Shown here: positions 55,176 through 64,000 of the stretch, piece after piece
How the letters are laid out: each line of letters begins with the position of its first letter
Numbering within the stretch: position 1 is the stretch's first letter
Origin: Trichococcus sp. K1Tr
GTDB lineage: Bacteria > Bacillota > Bacilli > Lactobacillales > Aerococcaceae
DNA length: 64,000 nt
NCBI RefSeq assembly: GCF_028309625.1
Contig: NZ_JAQMHR010000002.1
Location: 1 to 64,000, forward strand
Direction: 5' to 3'
The notes under the pieces: model-generated
What the model was told of the DNA's origin: nothing
Seen by the model: the letters and a program-made list of their open reading frames with translations, nothing else
Databases searched by the model: none
Made by a program: the position numbers and the translations under genes

Positions 55176-56076
55176 ACGCATCAAAATCATTTTTATCCTC
55201 ACCTTCGCAGCTTTGAACCTCTATCTGCTCAGCGTGTTGTTGGAAAAAAATGCGACGACTTTGAGCTTCGGCAGCGAAAGCACAACGCTGAACATCGAAG
55301 AGGCAATGAAGGCAGATGACATCAGCTTTCCGGCTTTGTCGACCGATCAGGAGAAGATCCCTTTGCTGAAGACGGACAAAGGCGCCACGCTGGAAACCGA
55401 TCAATCAAAACTGGTGAATCAGACGACTGTCTTTGAAGATGGGGTGTTGTTCAGCACCTTGTCCGAGCCGATCCCGATTGAGATCGATGCGGAAGATTTG
55501 ACGATTGTCGACCGAACGCCGATTACAGATTTCATCTTGCAAGGCAACGTCCTCTACGGAGCTGAATATACCTTCCTTACCTATTTGCCGCTCAAAAGAC
55601 AACTTGTGTACGCGCAAGTCGCAAACAGTATTCCCATCGGCGACAGTACGGGCAGCATCACGTTCAACTTGGATCCCGATTATGAGGTCATTTCCTATGA
55701 ACAGACATTTGCGGGTGTGGCGGAAGTACAGGGCAGCAGCCGGATCGTGATTTCGCAGAAGCGGGCGGTCGAAGCGCTGTACCTCAACAACCAGATTCCC
55801 TCGAATTCCACCGTGCGGATGGTGCAGTTGACCTATTACCGCACGTTGAGCCTGTCGGATATGGATATCTACAGCCCGATGTGGTACATCGAGATCAAAA
55901 TCGAAAACGCGCCTGTGGAAATCAGACGGGTGGACGCCTTGACGGGCAGCATCATCACGACGTCCAGTGTTTCGCTTCCGTCAGCCGAAGCGCAAATCAA
56001 GGCGAAGACAGCCAACAGCAGTGCCTTGCTGCTGGAGGAAGAGGACTCTTCGCAAACAGACAACGCACTGGATTGA
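55165..56076 (+). CDS. walI: WalI (YycI) regulatory membrane protein
   Basis: The 303-aa protein has one N-terminal helix and a YycH-like extracellular fold. It probably forms a complex with WalH and WalK. The GTG at 55165 (MDFRRIK, the family start) lies ten bases after GGAGG and overlaps the walH end; the ATG at 55159 is too close to that site. A terminator follows, ending the operon before walJ. Confidence 0.92.
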   Translation: MDFRRIKIIFILTFAALNLYLLSVLLEKNATTLSFGSESTTLNIEEAMKADDISFPALSTDQEKIPLLKTDKGATLETDQSKLVNQTTVFEDGVLFSTLSEPIPIEIDAEDLTIVDRTPITDFILQGNVLYGAEYTFLTYLPLKRQLVYAQVANSIPIGDSTGSITFNLDPDYEVISYEQTFAGVAEVQGSSRIVISQKRAVEALYLNNQIPSNSTVRMVQLTYYRTLSLSDMDIYSPMWYIEIKIENAPVEIRRVDALTGSIITTSSVSLPSAEAQIKAKTANSSALLLEEEDSSQTDNALD

Positions 56077-56107
56077 AACGGCTGTTGCTTTTTTAACGAA
56101 CACAAAC

Positions 56108-56144
56108 AAAAGGAAGGATCTCGAAATGAGGTTCTTCCTTTTTT
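56108..56144 (+). terminator. Terminator of the walRKHI operon
   Basis: AAAGGAAGGATCTC pairs with GAGGTTCTTCCTTT, followed by Ts. Confidence 0.85.
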
Positions 56145-56221
56145 AACTTGGTTAAGTTTGTTAAAATGGGGGTATCAGAAGCGACAAGCTTGATGGAGGG
56201 TATCGGAAGGGGAAGGTAACA

Positions 56222-58087
56222 ATGAAACGGATAGGCTCGATTGTGCTGTTCATGTTCTTTTTTTTGATTGGATTTGGACAGAAGGAAGTACAGGCCCGTT
56301 CCTATGAGATTACGAATTATGATGTGTTGGTCGAAATACAGCGGGATGGTAGCGCTTTTTTTACCGAGAGCATCACTTACGATTTTGAAGGGGAATTCAA
56401 TGGGGTGTTGTATGATTTGGATATTTCAGAGGTAGCGGATCCGACAGATGTCAAAGTGTCGATGCAAGGCTATCTGTCGGAAAATCCTTTCCCTTTTGCT
56501 TTGAGCGATACAGAGGAATCGGGGACGTTCAAACTGGACAACACCGGTGATTTTCTGAATTTCACCGTATACAACAAAATGACCGATGAGATCCAGACGG
56601 TCATCTATCAATACCGCATTCCAGAAATCATCACGAACTACAACGACATCGCTGAGTTCAACCGCAAGGTCATCGGTTCCGCCTGGGAGGATCCGTTGAA
56701 CGATGTGGACGTCACCATTCTTTTGCCGGAAGCGACCGGTGAAGAGGAATTGCGCGCTTGGGGCCACGGCGGCGATGAGAACAGTTCAGTGACGTTGCAA
56801 GACAACCAAAAAGTCCTGCTGTACGTCCCACAGAATCCGGCCAATCAATTCGTGGAGGCTCATGTGATTTTTCCGACCAGCATCACCGCAGACAATCCGA
56901 ATGTGGTGAACGAGGACAAATTCGATGAAATATTGGCGCAGGAAGCCGCATTGGCTGAAGTAGATCAGCGCAATGCGATGCTCTACGGAATCATCAGTGC
57001 AGTGCTGGCGGTAGTTGCGCCGGTTCTGCCAATCCTGGTGTTCCTGTGGGTAAGGAAAGCCAGGAAAAAAGAAATCCCGCAGGAAATCCATCTGCCGGAT
57101 CATATCTATGAACTGCCTGAGGACATGACGCCGGCCGTCATGAACGGTGCCGTCTTCAGCGGAAATGTGCAGGCTGCCGACATTTCGGCGACCATCCTGG
57201 ATCTGGTGCGGAAAGGCTATCTGACGATTTCGCCGGTGCAGATTCCCCAAAAAGGGATTTTTGGGCGGGAAAAAGCGCCGGAAGACTCCTTCCGTCTGAT
57301 GCAGATCAAGGACACGAAAAACGCCCCGATCCTGAGCCATGAAAAGCTGCTTTTGGATTGGTTCATCAGTGATGTCGGGGACGGGGAAAGCGTCACGCTC
57401 GATGATATCGAGAACATCGCCGACAATTCGGCAGAGGCCAAACGCTTCAATGAGAATCGGGTCAAATGGCAAGAGCGCGTGATGGATGTCGCCACGCCGA
57501 AACGCCGGAATTATCGTTCGAAGGACAACAAGAAAGCTGTCGCCTTCGCGGTCCTGGCTTTGGTCGCAAACATCGTGTTATTGTTTGTGATTTCGGCGCT
57601 CGCTCTCGCCACAGGGAGTTTTACTGCTTGGGTGATCATTCTTGTGGTATTGAGTGCGGTAATCAGTTTCATCCAGGTCGTTACAGTAGCAGCCAAGCCG
57701 ATCATGACGGCCGACGGGGAACGCACGAAACAGGAATGGGCAGGCTTCCGCAATATGCTGAAGGACGTGGGTGATTTCCCGATGCGGGAAGTGGGATCGA
57801 TTGCTTTATGGGATCATTTCCTGGTCTATGCCGTCTCTTTGGGGGTTGCTGACAAGGTCATGAAGCAGATGCAGGTCGAGTTCCCGGTGAATGAGATCCA
57901 GGCTTCCGCATTCGGCAGCTATTACTACATGAACAACGCCATCTTCCTGTCCACGCTGAACAACAGCATCAACACAGGCGTAACCAAATCAATGCCGACT
58001 TCCTCGAACAGTAGTGGATTCGGCGGCGGATTCGGTGGCGGCTCATCCGGCGGGTCGGGTGGCGGTTCCGGCGGAGGGGCTTTCTGA
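56222..58087 (+). CDS. DUF2207 family membrane protein
   Basis: The 621-aa protein has a signal peptide (about 1-25), an extracellular beta-rich DUF2207 domain (about 27-230), a membrane helix (about 250-275), a cytoplasmic part, two more helices (about 440-485), and a C-terminal Gly/Ser-rich tail. The function is unknown across the family. It has its own upstream interval and interrupts the usual walI-walJ order. Confidence 0.88.
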   Translation: MKRIGSIVLFMFFFLIGFGQKEVQARSYEITNYDVLVEIQRDGSAFFTESITYDFEGEFNGVLYDLDISEVADPTDVKVSMQGYLSENPFPFALSDTEESGTFKLDNTGDFLNFTVYNKMTDEIQTVIYQYRIPEIITNYNDIAEFNRKVIGSAWEDPLNDVDVTILLPEATGEEELRAWGHGGDENSSVTLQDNQKVLLYVPQNPANQFVEAHVIFPTSITADNPNVVNEDKFDEILAQEAALAEVDQRNAMLYGIISAVLAVVAPVLPILVFLWVRKARKKEIPQEIHLPDHIYELPEDMTPAVMNGAVFSGNVQAADISATILDLVRKGYLTISPVQIPQKGIFGREKAPEDSFRLMQIKDTKNAPILSHEKLLLDWFISDVGDGESVTLDDIENIADNSAEAKRFNENRVKWQERVMDVATPKRRNYRSKDNKKAVAFAVLALVANIVLLFVISALALATGSFTAWVIILVVLSAVISFIQVVTVAAKPIMTADGERTKQEWAGFRNMLKDVGDFPMREVGSIALWDHFLVYAVSLGVADKVMKQMQVEFPVNEIQASAFGSYYYMNNAIFLSTLNNSINTGVTKSMPTSSNSSGFGGGFGGGSSGGSGGGSGGGAF

Positions 58088-58110
58088 CGAACCCCGGCCA
58101 TACTTTCGAA

Positions 58111-58143
58111 AACATCCTATTCTGAAGCAGAGCAGGGTGTTTT
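58111..58143 (+). terminator. Probable terminator after the DUF2207 gene
   Basis: AACATCCT pairs with AGGGTGTT, followed by TTTG. Confidence 0.55.
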
Positions 58144-58217
58144 TGTTTCAGATACGAATCTATTTTTTAGTAGTCAATCTTTGTTCAGCGGTTAAAAAGA
58201 GATCGGAGTGAACCAAA

Positions 58218-59738
58218 GTGAAAGAAAAAGAATGGAATGAATTGCGGGCGCTGTACCAGGAGATGCAGGCGCTCCGTCAGGCGGTTTATGAGGAGGGTAA
58301 TGCCCTTTATGCGGAATGGGAACCGCGTATTTCCCGGAATTCTTTCCGCCTGAGTGGTAAAAATCTTGCCTACTATCTGGCGTTGCGCCGTAGGGATATC
58401 CGGCCATTGCAGAGCCGACTGTCCAAATGGGGGTTATCCTCACTGGGAAGAACGGAATCGAAAGTCCTCCAACAGTTGGATGCGCTCGTCCGCAACTTGG
58501 CGCTGATGTCAGGGGAAATCAAGCAGCTGGATGACTATCCGCAGACGACCGAAAAGTTCCCGGGCCGGAAAAAACTGGCGACCGAAACGAAAGCCTTATT
58601 GGGCGACCCGCCGAAGCACCGGACGACCCGGATCATGGTCACCCTTCCGGAACAGGCCGCAACGGATAAGGACTTCCTTGTCCGCCTGCTGGAGCGCGGC
58701 ATGGATATCGCCCGCATCAACTGCGCCCATGACGACAGCGCCGTTTGGCTGAAGATGGTCGAAAACCTGAAGGAAGCCCAAAAAACTGCCGGCAAGAGTT
58801 GCCGCATTTATTTTGACATCGCCGGGCCGAAGATCCGGGTGGATGCCGTCAGCAGCGAAAAGGATAAACCGCGCCTCAAGGTGGGCGACTTGTTCTTCCT
58901 GACGGCGGATGCTTCCTATAAAGATTTGGAACACTATCCGGTCATCGTGTTCAGCGAAAGCCTGAACCTCTTTGACGAGCTGAAGGTCGACAGTCCGGTC
59001 ATTTTGGATGATGGCGTCCTGGAAGGGCGTGTCGTGGAGCAAAAACCGCAAGGCGTCGTCGTGCAGGTAGGGAAAGTGGCCAAGGCTAAAGGGATCAGAG
59101 TGAAGCCGCAGAAAGGGCTAAATTTTCCGGAATCGACCTTTAGGATGCCAATCTTGACGGATAAGGACCGAGAAGACTTGTTGGTTGCCGAAATCGAGGC
59201 CGATATCCTGGGTTTCTCTTTTGTCCGCGGAAGCAAGGACATCGTGGACATCCAAAATACCTTGGCAGAGCAAGTAGGAAGCGAAGCGGCTGTTGCCATC
59301 CCGCTGGTGATCAAGATCGAAACGGTGGAAGCCGTGAATCACCTGCCGGAACTGATTGTTGCCGCAGCCAGCCAAAATCCACTGGCGATCATGATTGCCC
59401 GCGGAGATTTGGCTGCCGAGGCCGGGTTCTTGCGGCTGTCGGAACTGCAGGAGGAAATACTCTGGATCTGCGAGGCTGCCCACATTCCCGTCATCTGGAG
59501 CACGCAGGTACTCGAGAATATGGTGAAGAACGGTGTGCCGACGCGTGCGGAGATGTCGGATGCGACGATGGCCGGGCAGGCTGAGTGCGTCATGCTGAAC
59601 AAGGGCGATTTCGTGGAAGAGGGGATCACCTTGCTGGATGCGATCCTCGTGCAGAGCCAACAGAACCGATCGAAGAAGACAGCCCAGCTGCGCGCACTCA
59701 AAATCGCCAAGAAAGCTTGGCGCAAACCAAAAAAATAA
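58218..59738 (+). CDS. Divergent pyruvate kinase-like protein
   Basis: The 506-aa protein has a helical N-terminal extension (about 1-130) with no known motif, then a pyruvate kinase-type barrel: RINCAHD, DIAGPKIR, KIETVEAV, ARGDLAAE and STQVLENM. The key residues of pyruvate kinase (Arg and Asn in RIN, Asp in DIAGPK, Lys-Glu in KIE, Asp in ARGD, Thr in STQ) are kept, but the canonical C-terminal allosteric domain is missing. Activity on phosphoenolpyruvate is possible but unproven. GTG start with CGGAGTG upstream. It is a second, specialised paralogue rather than the glycolytic enzyme. Confidence 0.82.
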   Translation: MKEKEWNELRALYQEMQALRQAVYEEGNALYAEWEPRISRNSFRLSGKNLAYYLALRRRDIRPLQSRLSKWGLSSLGRTESKVLQQLDALVRNLALMSGEIKQLDDYPQTTEKFPGRKKLATETKALLGDPPKHRTTRIMVTLPEQAATDKDFLVRLLERGMDIARINCAHDDSAVWLKMVENLKEAQKTAGKSCRIYFDIAGPKIRVDAVSSEKDKPRLKVGDLFFLTADASYKDLEHYPVIVFSESLNLFDELKVDSPVILDDGVLEGRVVEQKPQGVVVQVGKVAKAKGIRVKPQKGLNFPESTFRMPILTDKDREDLLVAEIEADILGFSFVRGSKDIVDIQNTLAEQVGSEAAVAIPLVIKIETVEAVNHLPELIVAAASQNPLAIMIARGDLAAEAGFLRLSELQEEILWICEAAHIPVIWSTQVLENMVKNGVPTRAEMSDATMAGQAECVMLNKGDFVEEGITLLDAILVQSQQNRSKKTAQLRALKIAKKAWRKPKK

Positions 59739-59859
59739 GCGGCAATTGGGGTGGCCTCCCCGTGCAGTTCCGAAGATTAACTTTTCCTAACAGTAAGAAA
59801 AATTACTGGCATTTTCCAAGAAATAAGTTACACTTATGGATGTATTGGAGGGGCTAAGT

Positions 59860-60675
59860 GTGATTGAAACAATAGAAAAAGAGGGCATGCGCGTCAGCTA
59901 TCTGGCGAGCGGCAGTTCCGGCAACTGCACCTATATCGAGACACCCAAACGGAAAATATTGGTGGACTGCGGATTGAGTGGCAAGAAAATCGCCGGTCTG
60001 ATGGCGAAAATCGATCGCAACCTTGCGGATGTGGACACGATCCTCGTCACGCATGAACACCGCGATCACGTGCATGGCTTGGGCGTTTTGGCGCGCAAGT
60101 ACCATATGGATCTGTATGCGAACGAAGCGACTTGGAAGGCGATGGACCACATCATCGGCAACGTCAAGACCGAACAGAAGCACATCTTCGAGATGGGGCA
60201 GGTGCTGACCTTGGGCGATGTCGACATCCAAAGCTACGGCGTTTCCCATGATGCCGCGGAACCGCAGTTCTACTCCTTCCATCATGAAGGCAAGCAGATG
60301 GTCATGTTGACCGATACCGGTTATGTCAGCGATCGCTTGCGCGGTCTCTTGCGGGATGCGGATGCATACCTGATCGAAAGCAACCATGATCTGGAATTGC
60401 TACGCATGGGCGGGTACCCTTGGTCACTGAAACAGCGCATTTTGGGGGATGAAGGCCATCTGTCCAATGAGGATGGGGCTGCCGCCGTCGCCGAAATGCT
60501 GGGCGACCGGACGAAGCGCATCTACCTTGGGCATTTGAGCCGGGACAACAACATCAAGACATTGGCGCACCATACGGCCGAAAGCATTTTGATGCAAAAA
60601 GGCATGGGCGTCAATGAAGATTTTTTTGTATATGATACCGATCCGGATGAGCCGACCGAACTTTTCAGAGTTTAG
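59860..60675 (+). CDS. walJ: WalJ (YycJ/VicX) metallo-beta-lactamase fold hydrolase
   Basis: The 271-aa protein has LASGSSGNCTYIE, THEHRDHVHGLGVLARKY and LGHLSRDNN, the YycJ family pattern. YycJ is linked to DNA repair and cell-wall stress. The GTG at 59860 follows GGAGGGG; an ATG at 59887 is the alternative. In relatives walJ directly follows walI; here two genes lie between. Confidence 0.93.
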   Translation: MIETIEKEGMRVSYLASGSSGNCTYIETPKRKILVDCGLSGKKIAGLMAKIDRNLADVDTILVTHEHRDHVHGLGVLARKYHMDLYANEATWKAMDHIIGNVKTEQKHIFEMGQVLTLGDVDIQSYGVSHDAAEPQFYSFHHEGKQMVMLTDTGYVSDRLRGLLRDADAYLIESNHDLELLRMGGYPWSLKQRILGDEGHLSNEDGAAAVAEMLGDRTKRIYLGHLSRDNNIKTLAHHTAESILMQKGMGVNEDFFVYDTDPDEPTELFRV

Positions 60676-60859
60676 GCGACAGGCGGGATGGCAAGTGCAG
60701 GAGGGGCGGATCGAGTGATTCCGCTCCTTTTTGCATATGCGGATATGATACAATAAGCTCACTGAGGATCAATTTTCCGAAATATTCTCTTACTATCTTC
60801 ATAATTTATTCAAAATAAGGAACTATACTGAGTCTGTAGAACGATAAGGAGGAATCAAA

Positions 60860-62353
60860 ATGGACAGGGACGAAGAAAATAAAAATAATCCGCTCGATCA
60901 AGAAGCACCCAACGAAACGGAGACTGAATCGACTGCCACCGACGCTCCATCTGCTGATCACAATCAAGAAGACTTATCTGAAGAAACAGAAATAGAAGCC
61001 GAATACACTGAGGTCGAAGAAACGGCCAATGAAGAAGAGCCGATTGTGGAACCAGCCGCAAGCACAAGGCCGACGATGAACAAAGAGGAACGCGCGCGCG
61101 TATACAACAGCGTAAGCGAAACCGAAGAAATCTCGAGACGCCCGAAAGACCGCAAAAATTCACCGATCAGAAACGGCATCGTCGGCGGATTGATTGGAGG
61201 CGGGATGGTCGCCCTGATCGGAGCCGGCTTGCTTTTCGGGACGGGCATCCTCGGCAACGGATCCGGAACCGGTGATACCGGGACAACCACCATAAACGAA
61301 ACCGTGACAGATGTCGCCGTCAACGTGACTACCGATACGACTGCCGCTGTGGAGAAGGTGCAGGATGCTGTCGTCTCGATCATCAATATGCAGGCAGGCA
61401 ACACGAACATGTTCGGATTTGACCTGCCGCAGAACTCTTCCGATGCCACAAATGGAGCTCTGGAGACATCGAGTGAGGGCAGCGGCGTCATCTATAAGAT
61501 CGAAGATAACCTTGCCTATATCGTTACGAACAATCACGTCATCGACGGGGCGGATGAGCTGGAAATTCTGATGAAGGACGGCACGAAAGAAGTGGCGTCC
61601 GTCGTCGGCAGCGATGTCTGGACCGATTTGGCCGTCTTGACGATCCCGGCAACAAGTGTCACCGCGGTGGCTTCCTTCGGGGATTCGGACGCCGTGAATG
61701 TCGGTGAACCTGCCATCGCAATCGGCTCTCCGCTTGGAACCGAGTTTGCGACTTCGGTCACGCAAGGCATCATTTCAGCCAAAAACCGTTCCGTATCCAC
61801 AGATGTGGATGGGGACAGCATCGTCGACTGGGATGTGACGGCGCTGCAGACGGACGCGGCAATCAACCCGGGTAATTCCGGTGGCGCCCTGATCAACATC
61901 GCCGGCCAGGTCATCGGCATCAACTCGATGAAGATATCCGATTCGAACGTCGAAGGGATGGGCTTCGCGATCCCGAGCAATGACGTCCTGACCATCATCA
62001 ACGAGCTGGAACAGAACGGCGAAATCATCCGTCCGATCCTGGGTGTATCCATGCTGGATCTCTCCCAGATTTCCGCGTCCCAACAAAGTTCGGTACTGAC
62101 TCTGCCTGATGATGTGACGGCAGGCGTCGTCATCGCCGAAGTCCAGGCTTTGTCCGCAGCCGAATTGGGCGGATTGGAACAATATGACGTCATCACGGAA
62201 ATGAATGGTGAAGCCGTAACGAGCATCGTCGACCTGCGCAAAATCCTGTATGCACTGGAAGTGGGAACCGATGTGGAAATCTCCTACTATCGCGGCGGCA
62301 CGCTGCAGTCAACGACCGTGACCCTGACTGAAGGACAGACCTCGGCCGAATAA
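60860..62353 (+). CDS. htrA: HtrA/DegP family serine protease
   Basis: The 497-aa protein has an unusually long acidic cytoplasmic N terminus (about 1-100), one membrane helix (about 104-128), a trypsin-like domain with H226, D256 and S340 (NPGNSGGA) and a C-terminal PDZ domain (about 390-490). It degrades misfolded proteins at the outer face of the membrane. It follows walJ, as is usual. AAGGAGG precedes the ATG. Confidence 0.96.
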   Translation: MDRDEENKNNPLDQEAPNETETESTATDAPSADHNQEDLSEETEIEAEYTEVEETANEEEPIVEPAASTRPTMNKEERARVYNSVSETEEISRRPKDRKNSPIRNGIVGGLIGGGMVALIGAGLLFGTGILGNGSGTGDTGTTTINETVTDVAVNVTTDTTAAVEKVQDAVVSIINMQAGNTNMFGFDLPQNSSDATNGALETSSEGSGVIYKIEDNLAYIVTNNHVIDGADELEILMKDGTKEVASVVGSDVWTDLAVLTIPATSVTAVASFGDSDAVNVGEPAIAIGSPLGTEFATSVTQGIISAKNRSVSTDVDGDSIVDWDVTALQTDAAINPGNSGGALINIAGQVIGINSMKISDSNVEGMGFAIPSNDVLTIINELEQNGEIIRPILGVSMLDLSQISASQQSSVLTLPDDVTAGVVIAEVQALSAAELGGLEQYDVITEMNGEAVTSIVDLRKILYALEVGTDVEISYYRGGTLQSTTVTLTEGQTSAE

Positions 62354-62378
62354 GCTGAAAAGATAAATGAACTGTTGA

Positions 62379-62424
62379 ACACCCCGCAGGGCTTCTCTGG
62401 AGAGAGACCATGCGGGGTATTTTG
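62379..62424 (+). terminator. Terminator after htrA
   Basis: ACCCCGCA pairs with TGCGGGGT, followed by ATTTTGC. Confidence 0.75.
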
Positions 62425-62533
62425 CATTTGTGGTCTGTAGTTATTGGTGACAGGGGGCTAGGAAGGTGATTGGATCCGGAAAGATGAATAAGTCAGAGTA
62501 ATCCATGCTCTTGGACCGAAATTCGGTCGTAAA

Positions 62534-62924
62534 GATGGATAAGTCCAAGTTATCCATCTTCCAACCAGAAAATAAATCCAAAAAGAATAGAAATCCACAT
62601 GAGTGTGGATAATTTCTGTGGAAAAAAAGTTTTTGTGTGCAAAACGCGTAAATGATGATGGGAGCGGTGCTTTCTGAAAATGGAAGTTATGCACAGAAAT
62701 CGGAGAAGTCTGTGCATAAGAGTATGACTCCATGTGAAAAAAACTGAATAAACGTTGGTAAATAAGGGTTATAATGCGATTTGATTGCTCAATACACCAT
62801 GTGCATAACTGTGTGGGTAGGAGGATAATTCATTTTCAGGATAATCAATATGATGTGGCCAAAAATAATGCTACCACTAGATAACGGGGGAACGTGTGTA
62901 CATGTGCATAACTTTTGTGGATAA
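62534..62924. other. oriC-like cluster of DnaA boxes
   Basis: Six perfect TTATNCACA boxes occur in 320 bp: minus-oriented at 62604-62612, 62711-62719, 62800-62808, 62903-62911 and 62916-62924, and plus-oriented at 62687-62695. A near-match pair GATGGATAA (62534) / TTATCCATC (62550) lies before them. The whole 62425-63015 interval is AT-rich and gene-free. This is what an origin or a DnaA-binding cluster looks like; dnaA itself is not in the window. Confidence 0.8.
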
Positions 62925-63015
62925 GGTGTGAGTTGGGTGTGTGAAGTGGGTATAACCGAAGCCGAAATCCAAAACCTATGTACCAAAAAGCTGATTCCGA
63001 TCATCAAAACCAAAA

Positions 63016-63043
63016 AAAATAGCACCCCGAAACCGGGATGCTG
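63016..63043 (-). terminator. Terminator after ktrA
   Basis: On the minus strand AGCATCCCG pairs with CGGGGTGCT, followed by ATTTTTTTT. Confidence 0.85.
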
Positions 63044-63050
63044 CGGTAAA

Positions 63051-63719
63051 TCAAGAAAGTTGGTTTAAGTAGTCGTAACGTTCAAAAACATCGGATTCGG
63101 TGATGCCCACAAGCACGATATCTTTATCCACAATGTAATCGCCAGTGAAGGATACATTCAGGTGCTCACCGCGGTGTTTGCGGAGGCCGATGATGTTGAT
63201 GTCGTATTTGTTGCGCAGGTCCAAGTCCCCGAGTGTTTTGCCTACCCATTTGGCAGGAGGATAGAATTCGATGATGGAAGTCTGTGCATCCAAGTTTACG
63301 ACATCTTCAATGTTTGTGCGCAGGATGTTTTTGGCGACGCGCATTCCGGTTTCCTTTTCAGGCAGGATGACAGTATCGGCGCCGATTGCCTCCAAAACCT
63401 CACGGTAATTTTTGTTTTTGGCTTTTGCGATGATATGCTGTATGCCAAGTTTTTTGCAGTTCATGACAGCCAGCACGCTTGCTTCCAATACTGTACCGGT
63501 AGCGATAACGACTACATCGCAGTCCGCGAGTCCGATCGATTCCAACAAGGCTAAATCCGTTACGTCTCCGATGATTCCTTTTGTGATGAATGGCTCCAAA
63601 CGGTTTACGTTCTCAGGATCCTTGTCGACGGCGATAACATCCGCATCGAATTCGCTCAACGTTTTTGCGATTGTCGATCCGAAAATACCAAGCCCCAAAA
63701 TTCCAACCAATTTACTCAT
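63051..63719 (-). CDS. ktrA: Potassium channel regulatory subunit (KtrA/TrkA, RCK)
   Basis: The 222-aa protein has an RCK-N Rossmann domain (GILGLGIFGS at 6-15, then AVDKDPE) and an RCK-C domain (about 135-222). It gates a KtrB/TrkH channel in response to ATP/ADP; in relatives RCK-C binds cyclic di-AMP. The channel gene lies just upstream on the same strand (24-bp gap). The cbpA-like gene at 46084 is another possible cyclic di-AMP receptor. Confidence 0.94.
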   Translation of the reverse strand: MSKLVGILGLGIFGSTIAKTLSEFDADVIAVDKDPENVNRLEPFITKGIIGDVTDLALLESIGLADCDVVVIATGTVLEASVLAVMNCKKLGIQHIIAKAKNKNYREVLEAIGADTVILPEKETGMRVAKNILRTNIEDVVNLDAQTSIIEFYPPAKWVGKTLGDLDLRNKYDINIIGLRKHRGEHLNVSFTGDYIVDKDIVLVGITESDVFERYDYLNQLS

Positions 63720-63743
63720 ATTTAGATACGCTCCTCTTTGCTA

Positions 63744-64000
63744 TTATCCGATCAGGATAGTTCCTTTAGAAAATTCAACATCATGGACTTTCTGCGTGCG
63801 TCTGACTAAGCTGTCCAACATGGTGATCGGTCCGATACGCCCTGCGAACATCAATACCATAATCACGGCCTGACTCAATTCCCCCAGTGTAGGGGTTAGG
63901 TTGGCGCTGACACCCACCGTGGCAATCGCAGAAACTGATTCAAACAGAATGTAAATGAAATCCACTTCAGGATTCAGGATACTCAACACGCTGGTACCGA
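63744..64000 (-). CDS. TrkH/KtrB potassium channel subunit, C-terminal part
   Basis: The open frame runs off the window end; only about the last 85 residues are present. SAIATVGVS is the last selectivity-filter loop of Ktr/Trk channels, and GRIGPITMLDSL follows in the final helix. The start lies beyond 64000. It forms an operon with ktrA. Confidence 0.9.
   Translation of the reverse strand, partial: GTSVLSILNPEVDFIYILFESVSAIATVGVSANLTPTLGELSQAVIMVLMFAGRIGPITMLDSLVRRTQKVHDVEFSKGTILIG

Noticed and set aside
62458-63025. Minus-strand frames of 78-91 aa in the DnaA-box region
   Set aside because: They are built from DnaA boxes and AT-rich repeats, with no plausible start signals.

Overview
The window reads as a low-to-mid GC Firmicutes (Lactobacillales) chromosome. 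Gene content and order (ywfO-lipL, ywiB-rpoE-pyrG-fba-murZ-rho-rpmE2, ddl-murF-cshA-acpS-alr, walRKHI...walJ-htrA), type-B L31, Met T-boxes on metNIQ and a preQ1-I/queT unit fit the Carnobacteriaceae. A Trichococcus-like organism is my inference; no marker in the window proves species.

Layout. (1) 1-1820: a dense tRNA array of 17 genes (first one cut by the window edge), with four near-identical tRNA-Glu copies made by tandem duplication, closed by a terminator. (2) 1823-2416: decayed mobile DNA, namely the 5' part of a class C group II intron abutting the tRNA terminator, then the right end of an IS200/IS605-type element with an omega-RNA-like hairpin. (3) 2417-11560: accessory metabolism: an anchored GH32 enzyme behind a palindromic operator, a MerR-controlled divergent pair (aldo/keto reductase; carboxymuconolactone decarboxylase-like protein), MarR-paiA, an RpiR/SemiSWEET/phospho-beta-glucosidase cassette between two 130-bp direct repeats, and mgsA. 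(4) 11562-18312, minus strand: a methionine uptake operon metN-metI-metQ-metQ-metQ-amidohydrolase led by two tandem AUG-specifier T-boxes. (5) 18400-24665: aminotransferase, tautomerase, an Rgg-like regulator, and the yidA-ywfO-lipL operon. (6) 24790-46064: conserved housekeeping genes (transcription, CTP synthesis with a reiterative-initiation attenuator, glycolysis, peptidoglycan precursors, RNA helicase, queuosine precursor uptake). (7) 46084-51090: cyclic-di-AMP-type CBS/ACT protein, CNNM transporter, tRNA methyltransferase, L,D-transpeptidase with a perfect WalR box. (8) 51195-62424: the WalRK cell-wall two-component locus with walH and walI, then a DUF2207 membrane protein and a divergent pyruvate kinase-like gene inserted before walJ and htrA. 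(9) 62425-64000: a non-coding stretch with six perfect DnaA boxes (oriC-like), then ktrA and a truncated TrkH/KtrB gene on the minus strand.

The intergenic regions carry a recurring short hairpin repeat (CTCCGR...GAAGC...YCGGAG), at least 13 units in six places, which no gene explains. The strongest candidates for new biology are this repeat family, the DnaA-box cluster without dnaA beside it, the pyruvate kinase-like gene in the wal neighbourhood, the structured non-coding spacer inside the methionine operon, and the repeat-flanked sugar cassette. No CRISPR array, prophage or intact transposon was seen.
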